From positions 1,302,001-1,366,000 of the forward strand of contig NZ_JAGJBY010000002.1 in assembly GCF_020010905.1 (NCBI RefSeq): a stretch of 64,000 nt of DNA, in the 5' to 3' direction. Numbering within the stretch: position 1 is the first letter of the stretch; each line of letters opens with the position of its first letter. Shown here piece after piece: positions 16,203 through 25,200 of the stretch. The DNA is from Streptomyces acidiscabies. Lineage in GTDB: Bacteria; Actinomycetota; Actinomycetes; Streptomycetales; Streptomycetaceae. A program made the position numbers and the translations under genes. The notes beneath the pieces were generated by a model. The model had not been told where the DNA came from. It did no database searches and worked only from the letters and a program-made list of their open reading frames with translations.

Positions 16203-17562
16203 CGAGGGCACCCACGGGGTGGACGCCGACGAGGCCCAGGAGAGAACCGGACCGCGCCACGCGGCCCCCAGGAAGCCGCTGTTCGCGCGGCTGCACGTGC
16301 CGGCGGGCAAGGCGATAGCCCTGGCCGCGATGCCGACGGTCCTCGTGGGGATGGGTCTCACGTCGACGCTCGCGCGGGCCGAGGGGCAGCAGCCGGTCTC
16401 CTCCTCGAACAGCATGACGGCCGAGGAGTACAAGGCGTGCGTCGCGGCCATGGCGAAGGACCCGGAGGCGTCGCCGTCGCCGTCCGCGAGCGAGTCCTCG
16501 AAGGACGAGACGAAGGACGAGAAGAAGGACGAGGCTTCCGGCAAGGACTCGGCGGCGTCGGATTCAGGTTCCGACGAGAAGAGTTCGGCCGAGCAGGGGG
16601 CCGGGGACAAGGGGTCCGGCGGTAAGGAGCCCTCGCCCTCGCCGTCCGCCTCCGACGGCAAGACCGAGGAACCCGGCGGTGGCGCCGCCGCCTCGCCGAG
16701 CCCGTCGCCGTCGGCCTCCGCCTCCGCTGCCGAGGAGTCCAAGGGGCTCCTGGAGTCCATCGGGGACGCGATCACGGACGTGTTCACCGGGGGCGACGGC
16801 AACGGCTCCACGCCGTCCGCGAGTCCGAGCCCGTCGGCCTCGCCGAGCGCGGACAGCGCTGCGGGTGCGGACAGCGCGGGCGCGAAGAAGGAGACGACGG
16901 AGAAGGCCGCCGACACTCCCGAGGACACCACGAAGGAGTCCCCGGCGGCAGGCGACGACAAGGCGTCCCCGTCGCCCTCGCCGTCCGCGAGCGGGTCGCC
17001 GGCGCCGGACTCCTCGGACTCCCCGGACGACGAGAAGAAGGACGACGCCTCCCCGAGCCCCTCGCCCAGCGCGAGCACGAACCTGGACGACTGCCCGGCG
17101 GCCACCGACGACGAGGTGGGCGGCATCGACAACAAGATGCGCCTGCCGGACGACCCCTGGTACCTCAACGCGAGCGGGCTCACCCTCAAGGGCGCCGACT
17201 ACCAGGGCATCGTCAAGGTCAAGACCGCCAACGGCACCGTCAAGGAGGTGCTGAAGTACGTCATCTCCGACGGGACCGACATCGACGACCTGCACCAGAC
17301 GGTGAACGACAAGCAGGCCGGCAAGACGTACCACGTCAAGGGTGCCAAGGGCTCCAAGTCCACGATCACCGGCGGCGACACGATCATGTACACCGAGAGC
17401 ATCTCCGGCAACCTCTTCGGCCTGCTCCCGGTCACCTTCAGCCCCAAGAGCCCGCCCCCGCTGAACATCCCCTGGATCTACTTCAGCAATGTCAAGGTCG
17501 TCCAGGCCGGCCAGTTCGGCGGCACCTTGACCATCCCCGGGATGTCGCAGTCGATCACCTGA
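16192..17562 (+). CDS. exported Ser/Pro/Ala-repeat protein
   Basis: A 456-aa protein with a GTG start inside the end of the DUF6114 gene. A hydrophobic signal/anchor is at about residues 40-62 (IALAAMPTVLVGMGLTSTLA). Residues about 95-300 are low complexity, dominated by PSPSAS-type repeats with Lys/Glu/Asp clusters, likely a wall-spanning stalk. The C-terminal 155 residues are folded (DNKMRLPDDPWYLNASGLTLKG to GGTLTIPGMSQSIT) and resemble the DUF6230 beta domain. It probably projects a domain through the cell wall. A strong terminator follows. Confidence 0.82.
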   Translation: MPTDEGTHGVDADEAQERTGPRHAAPRKPLFARLHVPAGKAIALAAMPTVLVGMGLTSTLARAEGQQPVSSSNSMTAEEYKACVAAMAKDPEASPSPSASESSKDETKDEKKDEASGKDSAASDSGSDEKSSAEQGAGDKGSGGKEPSPSPSASDGKTEEPGGGAAASPSPSPSASASAAEESKGLLESIGDAITDVFTGGDGNGSTPSASPSPSASPSADSAAGADSAGAKKETTEKAADTPEDTTKESPAAGDDKASPSPSPSASGSPAPDSSDSPDDEKKDDASPSPSPSASTNLDDCPAATDDEVGGIDNKMRLPDDPWYLNASGLTLKGADYQGIVKVKTANGTVKEVLKYVISDGTDIDDLHQTVNDKQAGKTYHVKGAKGSKSTITGGDTIMYTESISGNLFGLLPVTFSPKSPPPLNIPWIYFSNVKVVQAGQFGGTLTIPGMSQSIT

Positions 17563-17592
17563 TCCCCTGAACCCCTCCGGGAGCCGCACACG

Positions 17593-17646
17593 AGTGATGG
17601 CCCGGTTCTCCTCGATTTCGCCGGGGGAGCCGGGCCATCACTCTTT
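17593..17646 (+). terminator. intrinsic terminator of the DUF6230 operon
   Basis: Thirteen-base perfect arms AGTGATGGCCCGG (17593..17605) and CCGGGCCATCACT (17630..17642), with further CTCC/GGAG pairing inside, followed by CTTTG. It starts 31 bp after the operon's last stop. Confidence 0.85.
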
Positions 17647-17786
17647 GTCAAGCTCATGATCATTTTGTAGAGGGCTGTTCACTTTTCAATTCTGTTTACA
17701 TCCTTCACGGTTTCTCCATAGGGTCACTCTTGTTGCAGACATGACCACTCTGCGGCGTCATCGCGACGAGGGGGGCCTCGCACGTC

Positions 17787-18680
17787 ATGCTCACGTTTCT
17801 CGACCGGCCACTGCGCAAGGCGGCCGGACTCATGGCCGTTCTGGCCGTGACCACGGCCGTCGTACTCACCACCGCCCGGACCGGACCCGCCGAAGAGACC
17901 ACCGGCGCACCCCTGCTCCAGCAGGCCGCCGGAGCGGCGGGCGGCCTGTCTCCGCTGTTCGCGCGGGACAGGAACGGCCACCTGTGGGACTTCGAACCCA
18001 CGGGGACCGGAGGCTTCGCCGCGCGCGTCGACCTCGGCGGCGGATACGCCGAGGCGACCGCCATGGCCCAGACCCGCATCTCGCAGAACGGCACCGGCAC
18101 CGACCTCTACGCCGTACTCGACGACCGGCTCTACTACACCGCCGAGCGCGGCACCGACACCCGCGTCGTCAACCCCGGCTGGGGCGCGTACGACCTGATC
18201 GTGTCCGTCGGCGACATGGCCGGCACCACTCACCCCGACCTGCTGGCCCGGGGCAAGGACGGCCAGCTCTGGCTCCACCAGGGCAAGGCCGACGGGACCT
18301 TCCTGCCGCGCGTGCGGGTCGGCACCGGCTGGAACGGCATGGACGAGCTGACCGGACGCGGTGACTACACCGGCGACGGCAAGGCCGACCTCGTCGCCCG
18401 CTCCACCACCGGCGCGCTCTACATCTACCCGGGCACCGGCAACGCCACGGCCGACGCCGTCGTCGGCGCGCGCCTCACCGTTCCCGGGACGGGGTGGAAG
18501 GACTACCCCACGCTCGTCTCCGTCGGAGACAACACCGGCGACGGCAAGCCGGACCTCCTCGCCGTCGACAAGGCGGGCGGACTCTCGCTCCTCAAGGGCA
18601 CCGGCACGGCCACGAGCCCCTTCGTCATGTACGCGAAGCTCGCCACGAGCGGCTGGACGTCCTACGACCTTTTCTTCTGA
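17787..18680 (+). CDS. exported VCBS/FG-GAP repeat protein
   Basis: A 297-aa protein. The N-terminal hydrophobic stretch (AGLMAVLAVTTAVVLTTA) is a signal or anchor. The rest is a beta-propeller of VCBS-type repeats with calcium-binding loops of the form D-x-T-G-D-G-x-x-D: GDYTGDGKADLVARS and GDNTGDGKPDLLAVD, preceded by the more degenerate GDMAGTTHPDLLARG. It lies 38 bp upstream of the giant toxin gene and is probably cotranscribed. It may be a surface adhesin or an accessory for toxin display (inference). Confidence 0.85.
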   Translation: MLTFLDRPLRKAAGLMAVLAVTTAVVLTTARTGPAEETTGAPLLQQAAGAAGGLSPLFARDRNGHLWDFEPTGTGGFAARVDLGGGYAEATAMAQTRISQNGTGTDLYAVLDDRLYYTAERGTDTRVVNPGWGAYDLIVSVGDMAGTTHPDLLARGKDGQLWLHQGKADGTFLPRVRVGTGWNGMDELTGRGDYTGDGKADLVARSTTGALYIYPGTGNATADAVVGARLTVPGTGWKDYPTLVSVGDNTGDGKPDLLAVDKAGGLSLLKGTGTATSPFVMYAKLATSGWTSYDLFF

Positions 18681-18718
18681 CGCGCCTTCTTCTCTGGCAG
18701 AACGGCTGAGACTTCCTG

Positions 18719-21700
18719 ATGCGTACTCACGCGCGCCGGGGCAGATGGTCGCGCCTCGTGACCGCGACCGCCCTGGCCACCGCCACCGCGATCGCCGTCA
18801 CCGGCGGTCAACTCCCGGACACCGCACCCCAGAAGACCGCGGCCACCGCCGCAGCAGACGACGACCCCGGCATCCCCTTCGACCTCGAAGGCGCCGCACA
18901 GACCCGCAAGGACCAGTGCCTCCTCGGCGGAGTGCTCCGCAAGGGCGGCCCGGCGATGAAGGAGGTCGCCCGCACCGGCCTCGGTGGCAGCGTCGAACAA
19001 CTGCGCACGGCCGCCGACGACGACTACTGGACCGACACCCCGCTCTCGACGGCCTTCGACAGGGACAAGGCCGCGGCCGACACCAAGCTGGACGAACTGT
19101 GGGGCCGACGCTCCGTCTGGCAGACGTCCTTGAACGTCCAGACCCAGCCCGAGGGATACGGCTACACCGGTTTCCGGTGGGTGGAGGACGAGGAGAACCC
19201 GTTCTACACCACCAAGCTGAGCGGGTGGGTCGCCGCCCAGTTCTGGCAGTCCGAGGGCAACTTCTACGAGGACCCGCACCCCACCGCGAACAAGGACTCG
19301 GTCGACGCGGCGACCGCGATCTACAACGCCCGCTACGACGAGAACGACCACGGTGACTACGAGGCCAACTCGGCATGGCGGCAGATGCAGTTCATGCATC
19401 CCGTGTACGCCGACGACGCGCGCCTCTTCCTCCAGTACGGAGGCTTCCCCACCACCGCGCCCGCCCCGGACTCGATGGAGTTCCGGATCGACGTCGAGAA
19501 CCTCAAGGCGCGGTTCGCGTCCTGCGCGTACACCAACCCGCCGGACCCGTACAAGGCGCTGAAGACCGAACTCGCCGTCGCCGCCACCGAGTGGCAGGAC
19601 GAACTGGCCGGACAGAAGACCCAGCGGGACACCATCCTGCGGGCCGAGTCCCGGGCGAACACCGACCTCGCCACGGCCTCCCAGGCGCTCGGCGAGGCCC
19701 TCGCCCAGTCGCTCATCGCCGACCGGCTCACCGACTGGCAGGCGTACTGGACCAGGCAGAAGCCGGCCGACCACCCCACCTCCTATCCGGAAGCGGTCGA
19801 GTTCACCAAGGTCAAGACGTGGATCGCGGACGCCAGGGGCCGCGCCTCGGGACGCCTCTTCGTCGCCTCCCGCGCGGCCCTGTCCGCGAAGACGCAGGCC
19901 GACCTCGTCACCAAGGCCCAGGACGAGGCGTACGCCATCGCCGACAGGGCCGGTCTGCCGCGCGGCCGGGGTCTCCTGTACGGCCAGCAGGCCGCGCAGG
20001 TCACCAAGGCGTCGGCCGCCGCGGTCGAGGCGGCGGCCAAGGCGACGGAGACCGCCTACCACGCCGCTCGCGCCTCCGCCGCCGACAGCAAGACCCTCAA
20101 CGCCCTCGCCAACACCCAGGCCCACGCCACCAAGGCCGAGTTCCGCCGCAAGGCGGCCGAGGAGGCGCAGGCCCAGGCGAAGGCCGCCGCCGAAGGCGCC
20201 GCCGCCCACGCCACCGAGGCCGCCCGGCGCGCCTCCGAGGCCAAGGCCGCCGAGAACAGGGCGAAGGCCGCCGAACAGACCGCCGAGGCCGCCGCCGACG
20301 ACGCGAAGGCGAAGCGCCAGAAGGCCGAGGCCGAACGGGACTACGCGGCCTCCCAGAAGAACCTGGCGGAGGCCGAGCGCAAGAAGGCCCAGGACGCGGA
20401 GGGCCGGGCGCAGACGCAGCGGCAGGTGGCGGCGGAGCAACTCGCCGCAGCGCAGGCCGCGGGCCGTACGACCGCTGAGAAGAAGGACGGCGCGCTCGCC
20501 CAGGAGGGCAAGGCCAGGAAGGCCCGGGACGCCGCGCTGGCCGCCGAGACCCGCCGCGACACCCTGGTCGCGAAGGCCGAGGCCGCCGAGGCACTGCTCG
20601 CCGCCGTCGACGGCACCACCGACGCCATCGAGGCCCGGCAGGCCGCCGTCAAGGCGCGCGGCGCCGCCGACCGGGCGACCGCCGCCGCGACAGCGGCCCG
20701 CAGCGCGGCGGACGACGCCACCGAGGCCGCGACCGAGGCGCGAGCCGCCGCCACTCGTGCCGAGGGTGCGCACCGCAGGGCCCAGGCCGCCGCCGACGGA
20801 GCCAAGGCCGACGTGGCCGTCACCGGCGCCGCCGTACAGAAGGCCCACGCCGCGGCGGCCGACGCCATCGACGCGGCCGAGGCCGCCAAGTGGAACGCGA
20901 CCACCGCGAAGGCACAGGCGCAGACCGCCCAGAAGGCGGCCGAGAAGGCCAAGGCCGATGCCGTGGTGGCCCGTTCCGAGGCACGCCTCGCGGGAGCCGA
21001 CGCCGTCCGTACCGCCGGCCACGCCTACGCCACCGCGCAGGCCGCCGCAGCCGCGCGCGACTCGGCGGCACAGGTCGTCAAACCCGCCAACGACGCCATC
21101 GAACTCGGCTCGCCCTACGCGGAGACCGACTCCTCGGCGGGGCTGGCCGTACTGACCGGGCAGGCCGCGAAGACGGCCGCCGAACAGCAGCGGGCACTGG
21201 CCCAGGCGAAGGCCGCGCAGGCCGCCAAGGCGGCGGCCGAGGCCAAGGCACTGGCCGCCAAGGCCGACGCCGACGCCAAGGCAGCCGCTCAAGCGGCGGC
21301 GGGCGCCGCCGAGTACGCCGCGAACGCGATCCGCTCCGCTGCGGCTGCGCAGACGTCGGCGAACGCGGCCGACACCTCCGCGAAGGCCGCCCAGAAGGCC
21401 GAGGCCGACACCGTCGCCCACCACGAGCGGGCCACCGCGGACGCCGCCGCCGCGCAGCAGGCCGCCGACACGGCCGGGGAACACGCCTCCCAGGCGGACG
21501 CCTCGGCCACCGAGGCCGAGCGGGACGCGGCCGGCGCCCGCAGCGCCGCCGACGCGGCCGAGAACGACGCCTCCACCGCGCGCGGCGTCGCCGACCGGGC
21601 GGAACGGGACGCCACGACCGCCGAGACCGCCGCCGCGAACGCCCGCAATCTCGCCGTCGAAGCCGCCTACGCCGCCGTGCGCGCCGAGCAGGTGGACTTC

Positions 21701-23203
21701 GAGGCCGCGCAGGAACGGCAGCGCACCGGGGACGGCGGCGGTACCGGAGTCGACGGCGTCGTCATGAAGCCCAGCGACGACACCCGGGTCGACATCGATC
21801 CCAAGAGCGACTGCGTGGGGACACACAGCGGCTCCGGGATCGGCTGCGAGATCGACCTCCAGTTCCACATCTACGGCGAGATGGACTTCTACCTGGAGTC
21901 CTGCCCCCTGCCGGGCGTGGACCGGGCCAAGTGCGGCAAGGCGCTCCAGCGGGACTACCTGATGAGTTCCCCGCTGGACGTCACCTTCCGCGAGAACGAC
22001 GTCCACGTCGACGGTCTCGAACTCACCGCCTCCGTCCTCAAGGCCATCGCCACCGGCGCCGTCGCCGACATCGTCGGCTGCTGGAACCGGAAGATCAGCA
22101 GCTGCGCGTGGCTGGCGGGGAGCATCATCCTGCCCACGGTGCTGATGAAGGGCGTGCAGGCGGCGTTCGCCGTACGCACCGCGATGCGGGACGGGGCGCG
22201 GATCACCACCGCGCTGTGGGGCCTCAAGGGGTCCGGCCTCGTGGCCTCGGCCGTCGCGCGGCTCGAACAGCTCGGTACGCGGGCCCTGTTGGCGCGGTGC
22301 TTCCCGGCCGGTACGAAGGTCGCCACCGCCGACGGGGCCAAGCGCATCGAGGACGTCGAGGTCGGCGACCTCGTCTGGTCCCTCGACCAGGCGACCAGCC
22401 GCAAGTCCCTCCAGCGGGTCGCGAAACTCTTCGAGCGCACCGTCGACCAGCTGATCCGGGTCCGCACCGACTCCGGCCAGGTCGAGGCCTCCGACACCCA
22501 CCGCTTCTGGGTGACCGACCGGGGGTGGGTCGAGGCTCGTGACCTCAGGGCGGGCGACACCTTCGAGACCCGAACCGGCACAACGGACCGAGTCCTCGGC
22601 ACGTCCGTCGTACCGGGCCACGTCAAGGTCTACAACTTCGAGGTCGAGCGGGCCCACACGTACTACGTGTACGCGGGGGACACGCCGGTCCTGGTGCACA
22701 ACGAGTGCGTCGACGACCTGCTCAGGGACCTGGTGCGGGACGGGGACCACATCGTGCTCGGGGTGAACCCGTTCTCGGACGGCCTCGCCGGTCAACTGAG
22801 CGGCTCTGCCCGGACGTTCAACGGAAAGGCATTCGGAGCGGAGTTGACGGAGGACAGAGGAATGGGGGTGCGTGCCCTCTGGACCGTCGGTGTCGAACGT
22901 GCGGTGGCCAACCCCAATGTCGAACTGGCGGTGACCCTGGACGGTGTGGAGGGGGCAAGGACGGCGGACGAGGCGCTGGAGGCGCTTCTCCAGCGAGGGG
23001 AGAAGATCAAGCCGGGTGACTGGGCGACCGTGCAGTCCAGCGGGTATGGCACGGCGTGGGAGATGACCAAGCTGCGTACGGCAGTGCGGACCGGGGACCG
23101 GGAATGGAGCTCGATCACCTGGTACATGAACGACGGGAAAGAGTTCGTGAAGGTCTACCCGCAGAAGTTCCGGCTCCCCAACGGCGAGCCGATACCGGAG
23201 TGA
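18719..23203 (+). CDS. polymorphic toxin: Ala-rich coiled coil, Hint domain, C-terminal toxin
   Basis: A 1494-aa exported protein. Residues 1-30 are a signal peptide (LVTATALATATAIAVTGG). A globular N-terminal part runs to about 415. Residues about 421-995 form a continuous Ala/Lys/Glu heptad-rich coiled coil, probably a long stalk. A Cys-containing domain follows (about 1010-1190). The Hint self-cleaving domain starts at C1194 (CFPAGTKVATADG), has the TH motif (ASDTHRFWV), and ends at H1327-N1328 (VLVHNEC). The last 165 residues (GDHIVLGVNPFSDGLAG onward) are the variable toxin. They resemble what I recall as polymorphic toxin type 27; the activity is unknown. A candidate immunity gene follows after 20 bp. 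Confidence 0.9.
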   Translation: MRTHARRGRWSRLVTATALATATAIAVTGGQLPDTAPQKTAATAAADDDPGIPFDLEGAAQTRKDQCLLGGVLRKGGPAMKEVARTGLGGSVEQLRTAADDDYWTDTPLSTAFDRDKAAADTKLDELWGRRSVWQTSLNVQTQPEGYGYTGFRWVEDEENPFYTTKLSGWVAAQFWQSEGNFYEDPHPTANKDSVDAATAIYNARYDENDHGDYEANSAWRQMQFMHPVYADDARLFLQYGGFPTTAPAPDSMEFRIDVENLKARFASCAYTNPPDPYKALKTELAVAATEWQDELAGQKTQRDTILRAESRANTDLATASQALGEALAQSLIADRLTDWQAYWTRQKPADHPTSYPEAVEFTKVKTWIADARGRASGRLFVASRAALSAKTQADLVTKAQDEAYAIADRAGLPRGRGLLYGQQAAQVTKASAAAVEAAAKATETAYHAARASAADSKTLNALANTQAHATKAEFRRKAAEEAQAQAKAAAEGAAAHATEAARRASEAKAAENRAKAAEQTAEAAADDAKAKRQKAEAERDYAASQKNLAEAERKKAQDAEGRAQTQRQVAAEQLAAAQAAGRTTAEKKDGALAQEGKARKARDAALAAETRRDTLVAKAEAAEALLAAVDGTTDAIEARQAAVKARGAADRATAAATAARSAADDATEAATEARAAATRAEGAHRRAQAAADGAKADVAVTGAAVQKAHAAAADAIDAAEAAKWNATTAKAQAQTAQKAAEKAKADAVVARSEARLAGADAVRTAGHAYATAQAAAAARDSAAQVVKPANDAIELGSPYAETDSSAGLAVLTGQAAKTAAEQQRALAQAKAAQAAKAAAEAKALAAKADADAKAAAQAAAGAAEYAANAIRSAAAAQTSANAADTSAKAAQKAEADTVAHHERATADAAAAQQAADTAGEHASQADASATEAERDAAGARSAADAAENDASTARGVADRAERDATTAETAAANARNLAVEAAYAAVRAEQVDFEAAQERQRTGDGGGTGVDGVVMKPSDDTRVDIDPKSDCVGTHSGSGIGCEIDLQFHIYGEMDFYLESCPLPGVDRAKCGKALQRDYLMSSPLDVTFRENDVHVDGLELTASVLKAIATGAVADIVGCWNRKISSCAWLAGSIILPTVLMKGVQAAFAVRTAMRDGARITTALWGLKGSGLVASAVARLEQLGTRALLARCFPAGTKVATADGAKRIEDVEVGDLVWSLDQATSRKSLQRVAKLFERTVDQLIRVRTDSGQVEASDTHRFWVTDRGWVEARDLRAGDTFETRTGTTDRVLGTSVVPGHVKVYNFEVERAHTYYVYAGDTPVLVHNECVDDLLRDLVRDGDHIVLGVNPFSDGLAGQLSGSARTFNGKAFGAELTEDRGMGVRALWTVGVERAVANPNVELAVTLDGVEGARTADEALEALLQRGEKIKPGDWATVQSSGYGTAWEMTKLRTAVRTGDREWSSITWYMNDGKEFVKVYPQKFRLPNGEPIPE

Positions 23204-23223
23204 CGGGAAGAGAGGGCGCAGGC

Positions 23224-23637
23224 ATGACGGATCTTGTCCGCGAGGGTCGGCTGTTTCGTGTCGTGGGATTCAATCCGTCGCACCGGCAGCTCTACCTCGC
23301 CAGTGAGGCGCTGGCGATCGACCGGACCACGACGCGGGTCGAGGTGTACATCGGGCATGTCGAGCTGATGCTTCTCAAGCCCTTCTACCGGGACGGCGTT
23401 CATGTCCGGCGGGCCTCTCCCGAGGAGTTCGCCGTTCTGCGGGAGCGGCACAGGCTTGAGGCGGCCGACGCCGAGTACACCTGGATGCTGGAGCCCGACG
23501 GAGACAGCTTCGTCGTCGGCGGGAGACCGAGCTGGCGGGAGGCCGAGTACGAGGCGATGGGCGATCGGGAGGCTCTGTACGACGCCTCTCTGCCCTGGCC
23601 GCCCGAGTTCCCCGCACAGTGGGGGACCGTCGGCTGA
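23224..23637 (+). CDS. candidate immunity protein of the upstream toxin
   Basis: A 137-aa protein starting MTDLVREGRLFRVVGFNPSHRQL, with AGAGGG upstream of the ATG. It is soluble, acidic and rich in Trp/Tyr (YTWMLEPDGDSFVVGGRPSWREAEYEAMG). No family is recognised. Its position, 20 bp after a Hint-toxin gene and before a terminator, is the standard location of immunity genes in polymorphic toxin loci. The immunity role is an inference from that position. Confidence 0.72.
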   Translation: MTDLVREGRLFRVVGFNPSHRQLYLASEALAIDRTTTRVEVYIGHVELMLLKPFYRDGVHVRRASPEEFAVLRERHRLEAADAEYTWMLEPDGDSFVVGGRPSWREAEYEAMGDREALYDASLPWPPEFPAQWGTVG

Positions 23638-23640
23638 AAC

Positions 23641-23681
23641 CGCTGAGGGCGCCCCCTGTCCAACAGGGAGCGCCCTCAGCG
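23641..23681. terminator. bidirectional terminator between toxin locus and pyk
   Basis: CGCTGAGGGCG and CGCCCTCAGCG form an 11-bp perfect outer stem, continuing inward through CCCCTG/CAGGGA to a five-base loop. Genes converge on it from both sides (immunity gene and pyk), so it can serve both. Confidence 0.88.
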
Positions 23682-23696
23682 TCGTTCAGGCCGGAC

Positions 23697-25127
23697 TCAC
23701 TCCGTCGAGCCGCCCGCGATGTGGTGGACGCGGAGCATGTTCGTCGTGCCGGGGACGCCGGGAGGGGAGCCCGCCGTGATGATGACCGTGTCGCCGGGGG
23801 TGAAGCGGTTGATCTTCGCGATCTCCTGGTCGACCATCTCGACCATTTCGTCGGTGGAGTTGACGAAGGGGACCACGTGGGACTCCACGCCCCAGCTCAG
23901 CGTGAGCTGGTTGCGGGTGTTCTCGTCCGTGGTGAAGGCGATGATCGGCTGCTGGGCGCGGTAGCGGGACAGACGGCGCGCCGTGTCGCCGGACTGCGTA
24001 AAGGCGACCAGGCCACGGCCACCGAGGAAGTCGGCGATCTCGCAGGCCGCACGGGCGATCGAACCGCCCTGCGTACGCGGCTTCTTGCCGGGGACGAGCG
24101 GCTGAAGACCCTTGGAGAGCAGCTCCTGCTCGGCCGCCGTGACGATCTTCGACATCGTCTTGACGGTCTCGATCGGGTACGCGCCGACGGAGGACTCCGC
24201 GGACAGCATGACCGCGTCCGCCCCGTCGAGGATCGCGTTGGCGACGTCGGACGCCTCCGCGCGCGTCGGACGGGAGTTGGTGATCATCGACTCCATCATC
24301 TGGGTCGCCACGATCACCGGCTTGGCGTTGCGGCGGCACAGCTCGATGAGGCGCTTCTGCACCATCGGGACCTTTTCGAGCGGGTACTCGACGGCCAGGT
24401 CGCCGCGGGCCACCATGACGGCGTCGAACGCCATCACGACGTCCTCCATGTTCTCCACCGCCTGCGGCTTCTCCACCTTGGCGATGACGGGGACCCGGCG
24501 GCCCTCCTCGTCCATCACGCGGTGGACGTCCTCGACGTCCTTCGCGTCCCGGACGAAGGACAGCGCGACCATGTCGCAGCCCATGCGCAGCGCGAACCGC
24601 AGGTCCTCGATGTCCTTCTCGGACAGCGCGGGCACGTTCACCGCGGCGCCCGGCAGGTTGATGCCCTTGTGGTCGGAGATGACGCCGCCCTCGACGACGG
24701 TCGTGCGGACCCGGGGCCCGTCCACCGCGAGGACCTTCAGCTCGACGTTGCCGTCGTTGATGAGGATCTGGTCGCCCGGCGCCACGTCACCCGGCAGGCC
24801 CTTGTACGTCGTACCGCAGATCGTCTTGTCGCCCGGGACGTCCTCGGCGGTGATGGTGAACTCATCACCGCGCACCAGCTCGACGGGGCCCTCGGCGAAG
24901 GTCTCCAGGCGGATCTTGGGGCCCTGGAGGTCGGCGAGGACGCCGATCGCCCGGCCGGCCTCCTTGGAGGCGGCGCGGACCCGGTCGTACCGGCCCTGGT
25001 GCTCGGCGTGGGAGCCGTGGCTGAAGTTGAAGCGGGCCACGTTCATGCCGGCCTCGATCAGCGACACCAGCTGGTCGTGGGAGTCGACCGCGGGGCCGAG
25101 AGTACAGACGATTTTCGAACGGCGCAT
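23697..25127 (-). CDS. pyk: pyruvate kinase
   Basis: A 476-aa enzyme of usual length. It makes pyruvate and ATP from phosphoenolpyruvate and ADP. The hallmarks are VARFNFSHGSH, LADLQGPKIRLE, AKVEKPQAVENM (catalytic Lys), MVARGDLAVEYPLEKVP (metal-binding) and ATQMMESMI. The C-terminal regulatory domain is intact (GDTARRLSRYRAQQPIIAFT). The genes pta and ackA follow the same orientation upstream, with a 73-bp gap to ackA. In S. coelicolor this is, from memory, pyk2 of the SCO5423-5426 block. TAGGAT lies six bases before the ATG and could be a -10 box giving a nearly leaderless mRNA, or part of a weak ribosome site. Confidence 0.97.
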   Translation of the reverse strand: MRRSKIVCTLGPAVDSHDQLVSLIEAGMNVARFNFSHGSHAEHQGRYDRVRAASKEAGRAIGVLADLQGPKIRLETFAEGPVELVRGDEFTITAEDVPGDKTICGTTYKGLPGDVAPGDQILINDGNVELKVLAVDGPRVRTTVVEGGVISDHKGINLPGAAVNVPALSEKDIEDLRFALRMGCDMVALSFVRDAKDVEDVHRVMDEEGRRVPVIAKVEKPQAVENMEDVVMAFDAVMVARGDLAVEYPLEKVPMVQKRLIELCRRNAKPVIVATQMMESMITNSRPTRAEASDVANAILDGADAVMLSAESSVGAYPIETVKTMSKIVTAAEQELLSKGLQPLVPGKKPRTQGGSIARAACEIADFLGGRGLVAFTQSGDTARRLSRYRAQQPIIAFTTDENTRNQLTLSWGVESHVVPFVNSTDEMVEMVDQEIAKINRFTPGDTVIITAGSPPGVPGTTNMLRVHHIAGGSTE

Positions 25128-25155
25128 GAGTCGATCCTATCGGTTTGTTTCGCTA

Positions 25156-25167
25156 CGGAATATTCCG
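25156..25167. promoter_or_regulatory. palindrome upstream of pyk
   Basis: CGGAATATTCCG is a perfect 12-base palindrome in the 73-bp gap between ackA and pyk, 29 bp before the pyk start. A nearby GGCGGAATGTAC partly repeats the arm. It overlaps where the pyk promoter should be, so it may be an operator. Confidence 0.45.
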
Positions 25168-25200
25168 TCTGGCGGAATGTACAAATGGGCGGGTTCGCGC

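Noticed and set aside
18662..22795. A 1377-codon open frame on the minus strand opposite the toxin gene
   Set aside because: It is the mirror of the Ala-rich coiled coil in very high G/C DNA. Its product is Gly/Leu/Arg low complexity with no family pattern, while the plus frame has signal peptide and Hint motifs.
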